Position numbers and translations under genes: made by a program. This document shows, piece after piece, positions 51,552-60,881 of a stretch of 64,000 nt of DNA. Numbering within the stretch: position 1 is the stretch's first letter; each line of letters opens with the position of its first letter. A model generated the notes under the pieces. It had not been told where the DNA came from. It saw nothing but the letters and a program-made list of their open reading frames with translations, and did not search any database. The stretch is from Candidatus Aphodovivens avistercoris (GTDB lineage Bacteria; Actinomycetota; Coriobacteriia; Coriobacteriales; Eggerthellaceae). The stretch lies in assembly GCA_018710945.1 (NCBI GenBank), contig DVIW01000021.1, forward strand, positions 1-64,000, written 5' to 3'.

Positions 51552-52660
51552 AGCTTCAACACCCTCAGGAACGCGTCGCGCAGCGCTTTCGGATCATGCC
51601 AGGTGGGGCGCGCGGGATCCACCAGACAGCGGGTGAGCACCACGGTGCCCTGCTCTTGGATGGCCCGCGCGTCCTGGTAGGTGATGCCCACCGGGCGGAT
51701 GCGCTGGGCATCCGGGTCGTCGGCGGCCTCCGCCGCGCCGCGGCCGCCCGATGCGGCGGCGAACGCCTCGTCGGAGGGGCTTTCCAGCGACAGCGGGTCG
51801 GGCGCGTGCACCAGCATGTAGTCCACCAGCCCCCGCATGCCGTGGTCGCACAACGCCTCGTAGTGCTCGCGCGCGGTCAGTCCCCACGTCTCGCCCTGCA
51901 TGTCGGCCAGCGAGCACACGAACACGCAGGCGCCCCGCGACGCGCGGATGGCGTCCACCACACCGGGCACCAGCAGGTTCGGAATGATGGAGGTGAACAG
52001 CGACCCCGGCCCCAAGACGATGAGGTCGGCTGCGCGGATGGCTTCGAGCGCGGGCGGATAGGCCTTAATGCCCTCCCCCACCAGCCGCACGCGCTCCAGC
52101 GCGGTGCGGGAGTGGCAGGCCACCGCCTGGCCCTCCACCACGCGCCCGTCGCGGGTGAGCGCCTCCAGCGTGACGCGCGTCAGCGTGGAGGGGTACACCG
52201 CGCCGCGCGCGCCCAAAAGCCGCTCGCAGATGGCGATGGCTTCGGGGAACGAGCCGGTTGCGTCCTCCAGCGCGGAGAGCATGAGGTTGCCCAGCGTGTG
52301 GTTGCGCGCGAACGTGAAGCGGTACTTGAACGCGCGCGTGAGCGGGTCGTCGGGGTCGGCCGCCATGGCCGCGATGCACTTGCGCACGTCGCCCGGCGGC
52401 GTGACGTCGGCCTCTTCGCGCAGGATGCCGGTGGAGCCGCCGTCGTCGGCCATGGCCACCACGGCGCTCGTGCGCGCGCCGAACGACAGCAGCGTGCGGA
52501 TGGACACCGGCGCGCCCGTGCCGCCGCCGATCACGACGGCGTTCACCGGTTCTTCAGGCAAGGGCAGCTCGGCAGCCTCGTCGCTCAGCGCGGCGAAGGC
52601 GGCGGTGGCGGACGGCTCGCGGACGAACGGCGCGTCCGTGGGACGGGGAACGTACTCCAT
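51530..52660 (-). CDS. yvcK: YvcK/CofD-like protein (gluconeogenesis factor)
   Basis: YvcK-family proteins have a CofD-like Rossmann fold, bind UDP-sugars and affect carbon metabolism and cell shape. Core motifs are VIGGGTGAPVSIRTLL near residue 43, AMADDGGSTGILREE near 69, PGDVRKCIAAMA, NHTLGNLMLSALED, and IVLGPGSLFTSIIPNLLV near 212. The N-terminal ~38 residues are an extension. It starts 4 bases after the rapZ stop and overlaps whiA, in the uvrC-rapZ-yvcK-whiA order seen in many Gram-positive bacteria. Confidence 0.95.
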   Translation of the reverse strand: MEYVPRPTDAPFVREPSATAAFAALSDEAAELPLPEEPVNAVVIGGGTGAPVSIRTLLSFGARTSAVVAMADDGGSTGILREEADVTPPGDVRKCIAAMAADPDDPLTRAFKYRFTFARNHTLGNLMLSALEDATGSFPEAIAICERLLGARGAVYPSTLTRVTLEALTRDGRVVEGQAVACHSRTALERVRLVGEGIKAYPPALEAIRAADLIVLGPGSLFTSIIPNLLVPGVVDAIRASRGACVFVCSLADMQGETWGLTAREHYEALCDHGMRGLVDYMLVHAPDPLSLESPSDEAFAAASGGRGAAEAADDPDAQRIRPVGITYQDARAIQEQGTVVLTRCLVDPARPTWHDPKALRDAFLRVLKLCRSRRR

Positions 52661-52664
52661 GCGC

Positions 52665-53654
52665 TCAGCCCTTCCCGCCCTCGCGCGCCTCGTAGGCGTC
52701 GTTGTTCGCCACCAGCACCCCGTCGGAGCGCTCCGCCAGGCTCAGGTCGCGATGCGCGCTGCTCACGCGGTAGCCCGCCGCGCGCAGGTAGTCCGCAGTG
52801 GCCTCGGCGATGGCGACGCTGCGGTGCTGCCCGCCCGTGCAGCCGATGGCGATGGCCAGCTGCTGCTTGCCCTCGGCCACGTAGCCCGGCATCACGCAGT
52901 CCAGAAGCGCGCGCCAGCAGGTGAGGAACTCTTCGGTCTCCTTGCGGTAGAGCACGTAGTCGCGCACCGGCGCGTCAAGGCCGGTCAAGGGCCGCAGCTC
53001 GGGGTCGTAGTAGGGGTTGGGCAGAAAGCGCACGTCCATCACCAGGTCGGCGTCGAGGGGCGCGCCGTGCTTGAAGCCGAACGAGTACACCGTCACCGAC
53101 AGCCCGGCGCGGTCCTCGCCCGGGGCGAACAGCGCGCGTATGGTTGCCTTGAGCTGCTGGGGCAGCATAGCGGTGGTGTCGATGACGCGGTTGGACCCCT
53201 CGCGCAGCTCCGAGAGCATCTCGCGCTCGCGGCGGATGCCCTGCGCGATGGAGGCGCCGTCGGCGCACAGCGGATGGCGGCGGCGGCTGGACTTGTAGCG
53301 CGCCACCAGCTTCTCGTCGGAGGCGTCCAAGAACAGCACCCGGCAGTCGATGCCCTGCTCCTTCAGGGAGCGCAGCTCGCTGAGCAGGCTCGAGAAGAAC
53401 TGGCGGTTGCGCGCGTCGCACACCACGGCCAGGCGGCGGTGCTCGTCGGGTTGGCCGGGCAGGCCCGTCAACTCCAGCAGGCTGCCGATGAGGCCGGCCG
53501 GAAGGTTGTCCACGCAGAAATAGCCCAGGTCCTCGAAGGCGTGCATCGCCTCGGTGCGCCCGGCGCCGCTCATGCCCGTGACGATGACCAGCTCGGGCAT
53601 GTTCGCCAGGTCGACGGCGGATTCCCGGGGCTGCGCGCCCGTCGTGTCGCTCAT
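52665..53654 (-). CDS. rapZ: RNase adapter RapZ-family nucleotide-binding protein
   Basis: RapZ (YvcJ) is a P-loop protein; in E. coli it guides RNase E to a small RNA. Here the P-loop reads GMSGAGRTEA at residues 27-36, with Arg for the usual Lys, a change common in actinobacterial members. Further motifs are FEDLGYFCVDNLP, VVCDARNRQF, VLFLDASDEKLVARYKSSRRRHPL near 105, and the C-terminal IGCTGGQHRSVAIAE near 276. The length of 329 residues is slightly long. It overlaps uvrC by 4 bases (ATGA). Confidence 0.95.
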   Translation of the reverse strand: MSDTTGAQPRESAVDLANMPELVIVTGMSGAGRTEAMHAFEDLGYFCVDNLPAGLIGSLLELTGLPGQPDEHRRLAVVCDARNRQFFSSLLSELRSLKEQGIDCRVLFLDASDEKLVARYKSSRRRHPLCADGASIAQGIRREREMLSELREGSNRVIDTTAMLPQQLKATIRALFAPGEDRAGLSVTVYSFGFKHGAPLDADLVMDVRFLPNPYYDPELRPLTGLDAPVRDYVLYRKETEEFLTCWRALLDCVMPGYVAEGKQQLAIAIGCTGGQHRSVAIAEATADYLRAAGYRVSSAHRDLSLAERSDGVLVANNDAYEAREGGKG

Positions 53655-55810
53655 CGTTCGCTCCCCTCCGGCAGGGCCGCCACGTCGCGCGCGCCGCCCG
53701 CCTCATCGCTTTCTGCACCATTATACTGCCTGAGCACCCGGAAGACCTCTGCCGCCACCTCGCTCGGCAGTCCGGGCACCTGCTCGATCTCCTCCAGCGA
53801 AGCCGCTTTCAGCCGCTTGAACGACTTGAAGCGCTTCATGAGCGCCTTCTTGCGCACTGGGCCCAAACCCGACACCTCGTCCAAGATGGAGGCCGTCATG
53901 CCCTTGCCGCGCAGCTCTCGGTGGAAGGTGATGGCGAAGCGGTGCGCCTCGTCGCGCACCTGCTTCACAAGGTAGAGCGAGGCCGACCCGCTCGGCAGCA
54001 CCACCGGGCCGCTGTCCTGCCAGGGCACGAACAGCTCCTCGTCGCGTTTCGCCAAGCCGCACAGCGCGATGCCCTCCACGCCCATCTGCTCGAACTGCTG
54101 CAGCGCGGCGGTCAGCTGGGGCTTGCCGCCGTCCAGGATGATCAGGTCGGGCTTGCTTCCGAACCGCTCGTCGGCCATGCGCTCGGTGCTGTAGCGGCGC
54201 CCCAGCACCTCCTGCATGCTCAGAAAGTCGTTCGCCTCGTCCAGCGGGGTCTTGATCTTGAAGCGGCGGTACTGGTTTTTGTCGGGCTTGCCGCCGGTGA
54301 ACACCACCATCGACGCCACCGTATAGGACCCGTGGATGGTGGAGATGTCGAAGCACTCGATGCGCATGGGCGGCGCGTCCAGCGCGAGCGCGCTTTCCAG
54401 CTGCAGCAGCGCGTCGTTGATGCGCTTGTCCTCGTAGTTGGTGCGCACCTTGTAGCGCATCAGGGCGTGCTTGGCGTTGGTCTCGGCCATGGCGACAAGC
54501 TCCGCCTTCTCGCCCTTGCGCGGAGCCGAGAAGCGCACCTTCGCGCCGTGGGGGCTGGCCAGCTTGTCGGTCAGCCACGCCTCCATGGCCTCGGTGTCCT
54601 CGGGCGCCTCGCGCACCACCACTTCGTGCGGGATGGAGGTGGTGGCGTCGTAGTAGCGCAACAGGAACATGTGCAGCAAGTCGTCGTCCGGCACGTCCTT
54701 GCCGCGGTTCAGCACGAACTCGTTGGAGTTGATGATGCGCCCCTCGCGCACCATCAGCACGTGCACCCCCGCGATGGTCTCCTCGCGGTAGATGCCCACC
54801 ACGTCGGCGTGCAGGTTGCGGGCCGACACGGCGTGCTGCTTGTCCGAAAGCGCGTTGATGGTGTCGATGCGCGCCTTCACGCGCGCCGCGCGCTCGAAGT
54901 CCAGATCGGCGGCCGCCTGGTGCATCTCGGCGGTCAGCTCTTCCAGAAACTCCCGGTGGTTGCCCGCCAGAAAGCGCTCGATCTTGCGGACGTTCTCGGC
55001 GTACTCTTCCGGCGTCACCTGGCCGCAGCAAGCCCCCGGCCCCAGCCCCACGTGCGCGTCGAAGCACGGTCGCGCGCCGCGCTCCATCACGGCCAGCGGA
55101 TCCTTCTCCAGCCGGCGCTTCAATTGGCGCCAATCCGCGCAGCTGGCCGCGCACAACGGCACCACCTTGCGGGCGATGTCCACCATGCGCCGCGCGGCGC
55201 GGCTGTCGGTGTAGGGGCCGAAGTACCGCGTGTCGGCACGGTGCCGCTCGCGCGTGTACTTGATGGCCGGGAACACGTCGCCTTTGGTCAGCGCGATGAA
55301 CGGGTAGGACTTGTCGTCCTTGAAGTCGGCGTTGAAGAACGGGCTGTGCTGGTTGATGAGGTTCTTCTCCAGCACAAGCGACTCGTGCTCGTTCTCCACC
55401 ACCAGGTAGTCGAAGCTGTCGATCTGCTCTACGAGCAGCGGGATCTTGGCGCGGTCGTCCTGGAAGTTGACGTACTGGCGCATGCGCGCGCGCAGCTGCT
55501 TGGCCTTGCCCACGTAGATGACCTGGCCGGAGGCGTCCTTCCACAGGTAGACGCCGGGCAGGGCGGGCACGCTGTCCAGCTCGCGCTTGATGCGCTCGAT
55601 CTTCGCCCTCAGCGCCGCCGGGTCGCTGGCCTGGCCCCAGCCCGCCGGCGCAGGGGCCGAGACGCCGTGACCGCGGCCGGGCGCGTCGACGCAGGCGTCG
55701 AGGCGCTCCACGCCGCCGCCGGCAAGCGCGCCGTCGGCGCCGTCGGCCGCGCGCCAGCTACCCGGTTCGGCAGGGCTGAGATCGTTGGATGTTTCAAAGG
55801 CGTCGTTCAT
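53651..55810 (-). CDS. uvrC: Excinuclease ABC subunit C
   Basis: UvrC makes the two incisions in nucleotide excision repair. A low-complexity extension of about 65-80 residues comes first. Then come the GIY-YIG nuclease (PGVYLWKDASGQVIYVGKAK, about 84-103), the UvrB-contact UVR motif region (MHQAAADLDFERAARVKARID, about 290), the RNase H-like nuclease core (RIECFDISTIHGSYTVASMV; LIILDGGKPQL near 555), and a C-terminal double helix-hairpin-helix (SGLGPVRKKALMKRF). ATG at 55810 is 8 bases after an extended -10, suggesting a leaderless mRNA. It is first in the operon with rapZ, yvcK and whiA. Confidence 0.96.
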   Translation of the reverse strand: MNDAFETSNDLSPAEPGSWRAADGADGALAGGGVERLDACVDAPGRGHGVSAPAPAGWGQASDPAALRAKIERIKRELDSVPALPGVYLWKDASGQVIYVGKAKQLRARMRQYVNFQDDRAKIPLLVEQIDSFDYLVVENEHESLVLEKNLINQHSPFFNADFKDDKSYPFIALTKGDVFPAIKYTRERHRADTRYFGPYTDSRAARRMVDIARKVVPLCAASCADWRQLKRRLEKDPLAVMERGARPCFDAHVGLGPGACCGQVTPEEYAENVRKIERFLAGNHREFLEELTAEMHQAAADLDFERAARVKARIDTINALSDKQHAVSARNLHADVVGIYREETIAGVHVLMVREGRIINSNEFVLNRGKDVPDDDLLHMFLLRYYDATTSIPHEVVVREAPEDTEAMEAWLTDKLASPHGAKVRFSAPRKGEKAELVAMAETNAKHALMRYKVRTNYEDKRINDALLQLESALALDAPPMRIECFDISTIHGSYTVASMVVFTGGKPDKNQYRRFKIKTPLDEANDFLSMQEVLGRRYSTERMADERFGSKPDLIILDGGKPQLTAALQQFEQMGVEGIALCGLAKRDEELFVPWQDSGPVVLPSGSASLYLVKQVRDEAHRFAITFHRELRGKGMTASILDEVSGLGPVRKKALMKRFKSFKRLKAASLEEIEQVPGLPSEVAAEVFRVLRQYNGAESDEAGGARDVAALPEGSER

Positions 55811-55817
55811 GCGGTGA

Positions 55818-55826
55818 AGTATAGCA
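55818..55826 (-). promoter_or_regulatory. Extended -10 promoter for uvrC (leaderless)
   Basis: The minus strand reads TGCTATACT with only 8 bases between the hexamer and the ATG. Transcription would begin about 2 bases before the start codon, and no Shine-Dalgarno is present. Confidence 0.6.
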
Positions 55827-55958
55827 AAGGGGTCGAAGGGTCATATGCAGGTGCGCAGCAAGGCGGGCAGGGGCCGAGCGCCGATGCACCAACGGGTTCC
55901 GCTACCCCGCGCAAACGGCCCGCGGCAGGGCAGGCCGAAAGCGGAGGGCGGCGGGCCT

Positions 55959-56489
55959 TTACCGGCGGGAGCCGGGAGGGGCTGGCGCCGGCGGAGCGGC
56001 GGGGACGGGGGCCTGGCCGTGCTGGCTTGCGAAGGTCCCGTCGAAGAGCAGCTCGTCGGTGCCGTCCAGAAGATCGCGCGCCTTCTCGTAGGACGAACGC
56101 CGCTTTCGGTCGGTGCCGGTAAGCGACACGTAGTCGTCCATCTCAGCGATGAGCAGGTCCAGCTCGCAGCGCTTCACGCGCGCCGCCAAGGCGTCCTCCT
56201 TCACGCGCGCGATGTAGTCGAAGTAGTCCTCCGCTTTGCCGCGCGCCAGCACGCCGGCGGCCCGCACCGCCTCGTCGGGCAGGCCCGCCGCGGACAGCTC
56301 GTCAGACGTGGCGTCCGGGCCCTCCAGCGCGCCCGCCAGCAGCGCCGCGCACGCCTCCTGCTCGGTTTCCATCGCCTCCGCCAAGCGCCGGTAATGGTCG
56401 AACAGCGGACGCCCGGTCCGATCGAAACGGCCCGCGCACGCCCGCTGCGCGAACCGAGCCGCCGCCGACGTCGATGTGGTTGCAATCAT
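55959..56489 (-). CDS. Degenerate HD-domain (RelA/SpoT hydrolase-like) protein
   Basis: The 176-residue protein resembles the HD phosphohydrolase fold of RelA/SpoT-type enzymes: ARFAQRACAGRFDRTGRPLFDHYRRL (His32 in place), then DEAVRAAGVLARGKAEDYFDYIARVKE and ARVKRCELD. At the hallmark ALLHDVVED position it has ALLAGALEG (about 50-57), so the metal-binding His-Asp pair is missing. It probably does not hydrolyse nucleotides and might bind one. ATG at 56489 follows AGGGGGTG. A Pro/Ala-rich tail ends the protein. It is divergent from sbcD. Confidence 0.6.
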   Translation of the reverse strand: MIATTSTSAAARFAQRACAGRFDRTGRPLFDHYRRLAEAMETEQEACAALLAGALEGPDATSDELSAAGLPDEAVRAAGVLARGKAEDYFDYIARVKEDALAARVKRCELDLLIAEMDDYVSLTGTDRKRRSSYEKARDLLDGTDELLFDGTFASQHGQAPVPAAPPAPAPPGSRR

Positions 56490-56576
56490 GCTCGCACCCC
56501 CTGCTTTCCGTTCCTCCCGCTTTCGCGGGCTGCACCGCAATGGTAGCACGAAACCGTGCGGGATCATTCAGAAACA

Positions 56577-56590
56577 CAAACATTTGTTTG
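56577..56590. promoter_or_regulatory. LexA-like palindrome in the HD-sbcD divergent spacer
   Basis: CAAACATTTGTTTG is a palindrome (6+2+6) close to the Gram-positive SOS box CGAAC-N4-GTTCG. It overlaps the start of the sbcD -35. The outer G/C pair of the consensus is changed to A/T, so it is a weak match. Confidence 0.4.
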
Positions 56591-56616
56591 CCTTTCGTTT
56601 GAAAATGCCGTAAGAT
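56588..56616 (+). promoter_or_regulatory. Promoter of sbcDC
   Basis: TTGCCT (56588-56593) and TAAGAT (56611-56616) are 17 bases apart, 40 bases before the sbcD ATG. Confidence 0.6.
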
Positions 56617-56655
56617 GACGCCAGACCGAAGGAACAAGCTGCCCAAGGAGGCGCC

Positions 56656-57819
56656 ATGAGGCTTCTGCATCTCGCCGACCTGCATCTGGGAAAAACCGTC
56701 AACGGGTTCTCGCAGACCGATGACCAGCGCCATATTCTCCATGAAGCCCTGCGCATCGCGCAGGACGAATCGGTGGATGCCATCCTGCTTGCAGGCGACC
56801 TCTACGACCGCAGCTCCCCGTCCGCTGAAGCGGTGTCGCTGCTCGACGGCTTCCTCACGCGCGCGGCCGACCTCGGCATCGCCGTGCTGGCCATCCCCGG
56901 CAACCACGACTCGGCGGAACGGGTCGCCTACGCCGCCGGGCCGCTGTCCCGCCAGGGCATCTACCTTGCGCCGGCTTTCGACGGCAGCGTGCGCCGCGTT
57001 GTGCTGGAAGACGAGCACGGCCCGGTGGCGTTCTGGCTGCTCCCCTTCCTCAAGCCCGCCTCGGTGCGCTGCTTCTTCCCCGAAGCCGACATCGGGCAGG
57101 ATTACACGGCCGCGCTGAGAACGGTGCTGGCATCGTGCGCACTTGACGCCGCCCAGCGCAACGTGCTGCTGTGCCACCAGTTCGTCACCGTCGGCGGCGC
57201 CGCGCCCGACCGCACCGATTCAGAGCTGTCGCTTGGCGGGCTGGACAACGTGGATGCGAGCGTCTTCGACGCCTTCGACTACGTGGCGCTCGGGCACGTC
57301 CACCGCCCCCAGCGGGTGGGACGCGACCAGGTGCGCTACGCCGGCTCGCCGCTGAAGTACTCGCTTTCCGAGGCACGGGACAGGAAATCGGCCGTTTTGG
57401 TGGACCTCGGGCCGAAGCGGGAGGGGGAACGCTGCGCGGTGCGCATCGAGCTTGCGCCCCTTGAACCCTTGCGCGACCTGCGGCGCATCACCGGCCCGCT
57501 GGCCGAGCTGGTCAGCGACGAGGTGGTGCGCTCCGCCGACGCGAACGACTACATCCACGCCGTCCTGACCGACGCCACCCCGGTCATCGACGCGCTTGCG
57601 CGGCTGCGCGCAGCCTACCCGAACGTCATGTCGATGGAGTACGCGGCCCAAAGCCGCGCGGCGGACACGTCTCCCGCCCCCGACCGCGGCGAAGCTCCGC
57701 AGGAAAGCCCCTTCGAGCTGTTCGAGCGCTTCTTCGAGGAGCGCAACGGGTTTCCCCTGACGACGCGCCAAGCGCAACGGGTTCGGCACGTCCTCGAATA
57801 CGCCGAGGAGGACGCATGA
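56656..57819 (+). CDS. sbcD: Nuclease SbcCD subunit D
   Basis: SbcD is the Mre11-like nuclease that, with SbcC, cuts hairpins and blocked DNA ends. Phosphoesterase motifs are LHLADLHLGKT (Asp7, His9 region), LLAGDLYDR near residue 47, IPGNHDS near 84, LLCHQFVTVGG near 175, and ALGHVHRPQ near 214. The length of 387 residues is normal. CCAAGGAGG precedes the ATG. sbcC follows after a 58-base gap. Confidence 0.96.
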   Translation: MRLLHLADLHLGKTVNGFSQTDDQRHILHEALRIAQDESVDAILLAGDLYDRSSPSAEAVSLLDGFLTRAADLGIAVLAIPGNHDSAERVAYAAGPLSRQGIYLAPAFDGSVRRVVLEDEHGPVAFWLLPFLKPASVRCFFPEADIGQDYTAALRTVLASCALDAAQRNVLLCHQFVTVGGAAPDRTDSELSLGGLDNVDASVFDAFDYVALGHVHRPQRVGRDQVRYAGSPLKYSLSEARDRKSAVLVDLGPKREGERCAVRIELAPLEPLRDLRRITGPLAELVSDEVVRSADANDYIHAVLTDATPVIDALARLRAAYPNVMSMEYAAQSRAADTSPAPDRGEAPQESPFELFERFFEERNGFPLTTRQAQRVRHVLEYAEEDA

Positions 57820-57877
57820 CCTTTCGCGCCGAACCCGCCCACCGCCCAGCCGCTCCCGCCAAGGAAGGGATGACCGC

Positions 57878-60598
57878 ATGAAGCCACTCAAGCTGACCAT
57901 GAGCGCCTTCGGCCCCTACGCCGCTGAAACCGTCGTCCCGCTCGACGAGCTGGGCGACGAGGGGCTCTACCTCATCTGCGGCGACACCGGGGCGGGAAAG
58001 ACCACGCTGTTCGACGCCATCTCTTTCGCGCTGTTCGGGGAGGTGTCGGGATCCGCGCGCGGGACGAAGAGCCTCCGCAGCGACTTCGCCGCGCCCGATG
58101 CGGAAACCTACGTCGAGCTGGAGTTCTCCTACCGCGGAAAGCGCTACCGCATCCGCCGCTCCCCTTTGCATGAACGGCCGAAAAAGCGCGGCCAAGGCAC
58201 CACCGTCGTTCAGCCCGCCGTCGAATTCGAGCAGCCGGGACGGCCGCCCATCACGAAGCTCACGGAGGCCAACGAGGCGGTGGAGGCGCTGCTGGGCATC
58301 GACCGCAACCAGTTCTCCCAGATCGTGATGATCGCCCAGGGCGAGTTCCGCCGCCTGCTGGTGGCGTCCACCAAAGAGCGGGGCGAGATATTCCGCAAGC
58401 TGTTCGGGACGGGCGCGCTCGCGCGGTTCCAGGAGCAGCTGGATGCCGAGCGCCGAGCGCTGCAGACCGAGCACGACGCGCTGAAGCGCGCCACCGAGGC
58501 GCTGTGCGACCAAGCCGACTTCGGCGACGCGTCGGCCCGCGCGCTGGAGCGGGCCGAGCGCTTGTCCAACGGAACCGCCTCCGCCTCCTGGCTGGCGGAA
58601 GCCCTCGAAGCGCAGCTGGCGGAAGACGAGGCGGCGCTCGAGCGGGAGGACGCAGCGCTGGCGGACCTGCGCACGGAGCAGGAACGCACGGCGCAGTGGG
58701 CGGCCGTCGCCCAGCGGGCGGAGGCGGCGCGCGCCGAGATGAGGAAGGCCGACGAAGCGAAAGCCGAAGCCGAGCGGCGGCTGGCCGAGGCGCGGCCCGC
58801 TCTTGAGCGCGAACGGGCGCGCGACGGGGAGCGCGCTGAGGCGGCGCGCACGCTGGCGGCAGAAGAGACGTCGCTTGCCGCCTACGCGCAGCTCGAAGCG
58901 GCAGAACGGGACCTGGCGGCGGCGCAGCGGGCGGCGCGCTCAGCCGCAGCCGACGCCGAAGCGGCAGCGCGCGACCTCGCTGCCACCGCGGCCGCTTGCG
59001 CAGCCGCCGAGCAGGAAGCGGCGCGCCTTGAAGGGGCGGAAGGCGCCCTTGCACGCGCGGAGGGCGGAGCCAAAGACGCGCACGCCGCGTTGGAGCGGCA
59101 CCGCGCGCTGGCCACTGAATGGGAGCGGTCGCGGCAAGTCTGCGACGGCACGCGGGAAGCCTACCTGAAGGCAGCGGACGAGGCGCAGCGGCGCGCCCGC
59201 GAGCACCTGGACGCGCAGCGGCGCTACCTCGACGGGCAAGCGGGCATTCTGGCGGCCGGCCTTGAAGCGGGCGCGCCCTGCCCCGTGTGCGGCGCCACCG
59301 AGCACCCACGTCCCGCGCAGCCACTCGAAGACGCGCCCAGCAAAGAGCAGATCGAGGCGTTGCGCGCCCGCTCGGACGCGGCAGCCTCCCTCGCCGAAGA
59401 GCGCGCGAGAAAAGCGGCAGCGGCGCAGGCCACCTTCGAGTCCGTGGCGCGGGAGCTGCCCTTCGCAGACACGGGCGCCATCCGAGGCGAGACGGCACGG
59501 CTGACCGACGCAGCCGAAGCCGCCGACCGCTCCCTCGCAGACGCCCGCGCGCGGCAGAACGCCTACGTGAAGGCACGCCGGACGCTGGCCGAAAGCAGCA
59601 GGAAGCGCGACGAACTGGCGAAGGCGAAAGATGCCGCAGCAGCCCGCGCCGCTGAAGCCCGCCAGCGCGAAAGCGCCGCCGAGGCGTCCTGCGCAGCGCT
59701 GCGCGAGCGTTTGCCCCACCGCGACAAAGCGCAGGCCGAAGAGTCGGTCGCCCGCTTGAGGAAGCAGCTCGATCAGCTGCAACGCGCATTGGAGGTCGCC
59801 GAGAAGGCCGTCGCCGACGGAGAGGCGGCCGTGCGGCAGGCGGAAGCGCGCCGCGGCGCGCTGGAAGCGCACGTCGAAAGCGGCGGCGCGACCGACGCCG
59901 CAGCCGAGCAGCAGCGCCTCGCCGATCTGAAGGGCAAGGCCGCCGTGCTCGAGGCGCGCCGCGACGCCCTTGCCGCGCGGATCGGCGCGAACCGGCGCCT
60001 GCGCTCCGCCGCGGCGGACAACACCCAGCGCGCGGAAGGCATCGACGAGCGCTACGGAGACGTGGCCCTGCTCGCCGACACCGCGTGCGGCAAGCAGTCC
60101 GGCAAAGACCGCGTTTCGTTTGAAACCTACGTGCAGGGGCTGTACTTCGACCGGATCATCGCGGCGGCGAACCGGCGCCTGGAAGCCATCACCAACGGGC
60201 GCTACCACCTGCAGCGGCGCGGGTCGAGCCTCAACCGGCGCGCGCAGACGGGACTGGACCTGGACGTGTTCGACAGCTATACCGGAAAGGCGCGCGACGC
60301 CGGCTCGCTTTCGGGCGGAGAGTCGTTTGAGGCCTCGCTTTCGCTCGCCCTGGGCCTTTCGGACGAGGTGCAAAGCCACGCGGGCGGCATCCAGCTCGAC
60401 ACCATGTTCATAGACGAGGGGTTCGGCTCGCTCGACCCCGAAGCGCTTCAGCAGGCCATCAAGGTGCTCTCCACCCTCACTGGCGGCGGTAAGCTGGTGG
60501 GCATCATCAGCCACGTGGAAGAGCTCAAGGGCGCCATCGACCGCAAGATCGTGGTCAGCGCCTCGCGCAACGGCTCCACCATCGCGCTGGAATCGTGA
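57878..60598 (+). CDS. sbcC: Nuclease SbcCD subunit C
   Basis: SbcC is the Rad50-like SMC ATPase of SbcCD. The N-terminal half-ATPase has Walker A GDTGAGKTTLFDA (about 35-47) and the Q-loop MIAQGEFRRLL. Two long coiled-coil arms (about 180-460 and 490-745) are rich in Ala/Glu/Arg and flank the zinc hook CPVCGATEHPRP (Cys468, Cys471). The C-terminal ATPase half has signature SLSGGESFEASLSLAL and Walker B DTMFIDEGFGSLD. The length of 906 residues is typical. GGAAGGGA precedes the ATG. Confidence 0.96.
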   Translation: MKPLKLTMSAFGPYAAETVVPLDELGDEGLYLICGDTGAGKTTLFDAISFALFGEVSGSARGTKSLRSDFAAPDAETYVELEFSYRGKRYRIRRSPLHERPKKRGQGTTVVQPAVEFEQPGRPPITKLTEANEAVEALLGIDRNQFSQIVMIAQGEFRRLLVASTKERGEIFRKLFGTGALARFQEQLDAERRALQTEHDALKRATEALCDQADFGDASARALERAERLSNGTASASWLAEALEAQLAEDEAALEREDAALADLRTEQERTAQWAAVAQRAEAARAEMRKADEAKAEAERRLAEARPALERERARDGERAEAARTLAAEETSLAAYAQLEAAERDLAAAQRAARSAAADAEAAARDLAATAAACAAAEQEAARLEGAEGALARAEGGAKDAHAALERHRALATEWERSRQVCDGTREAYLKAADEAQRRAREHLDAQRRYLDGQAGILAAGLEAGAPCPVCGATEHPRPAQPLEDAPSKEQIEALRARSDAAASLAEERARKAAAAQATFESVARELPFADTGAIRGETARLTDAAEAADRSLADARARQNAYVKARRTLAESSRKRDELAKAKDAAAARAAEARQRESAAEASCAALRERLPHRDKAQAEESVARLRKQLDQLQRALEVAEKAVADGEAAVRQAEARRGALEAHVESGGATDAAAEQQRLADLKGKAAVLEARRDALAARIGANRRLRSAAADNTQRAEGIDERYGDVALLADTACGKQSGKDRVSFETYVQGLYFDRIIAAANRRLEAITNGRYHLQRRGSSLNRRAQTGLDLDVFDSYTGKARDAGSLSGGESFEASLSLALGLSDEVQSHAGGIQLDTMFIDEGFGSLDPEALQQAIKVLSTLTGGGKLVGIISHVEELKGAIDRKIVVSASRNGSTIALES

Positions 60599-60760
60599 CG
60601 CAAGGGGCAGCGCGCCGAGAGCACGGACATCCGCAGTGCCCGCCGCCTCACGCGCGGGCCTGCCGCCACGCGCCGCTGTGTCTGCCGCCCTGCGCGCAGG
60701 CTTGCTGCTTCGCACAGAGCGCAGGTGCGCCACCAGGCCCGCGCTGCGGCGGCGATGTTT

Positions 60761-60769
60761 TGCTATAAT
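60761..60769 (+). promoter_or_regulatory. Extended -10 promoter of tRNA-Pro
   Basis: TGCTATAAT lies 28-36 bases before the tRNA. The -35 region is not consensus. Confidence 0.65.
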
Positions 60770-60796
60770 GGCGAAGCTTCTTTCGGGAAGCGCCTT

Positions 60797-60873
60797 CGGG
60801 ACGTGGCGCAGCCTGGTAGCGCGCCTGCTTTGGGAGCAGGATGTCGCAGGTTCGAATCCTGTCGTCCCGACCA
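60797..60873 (+). tRNA. tRNA-Pro (anticodon TGG)
   Basis: The 77-nt cloverleaf has acceptor CGGGACG / CGTCCCG, A73 and an encoded CCA. The anticodon loop TTTGGGA lies between CCTGC and GCAGG, and the T-loop is GTTCGAATC. The position-1 C is typical of bacterial tRNA-Pro. Confidence 0.97.
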
Positions 60874-60881
60874 GCGAAACC

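Noticed and set aside
52665-53654. Lys-to-Arg change in the RapZ P-loop as evidence of a dead ATP site.
   Set aside because: Arg at this position is common in actinobacterial RapZ homologues, so it is a lineage feature.
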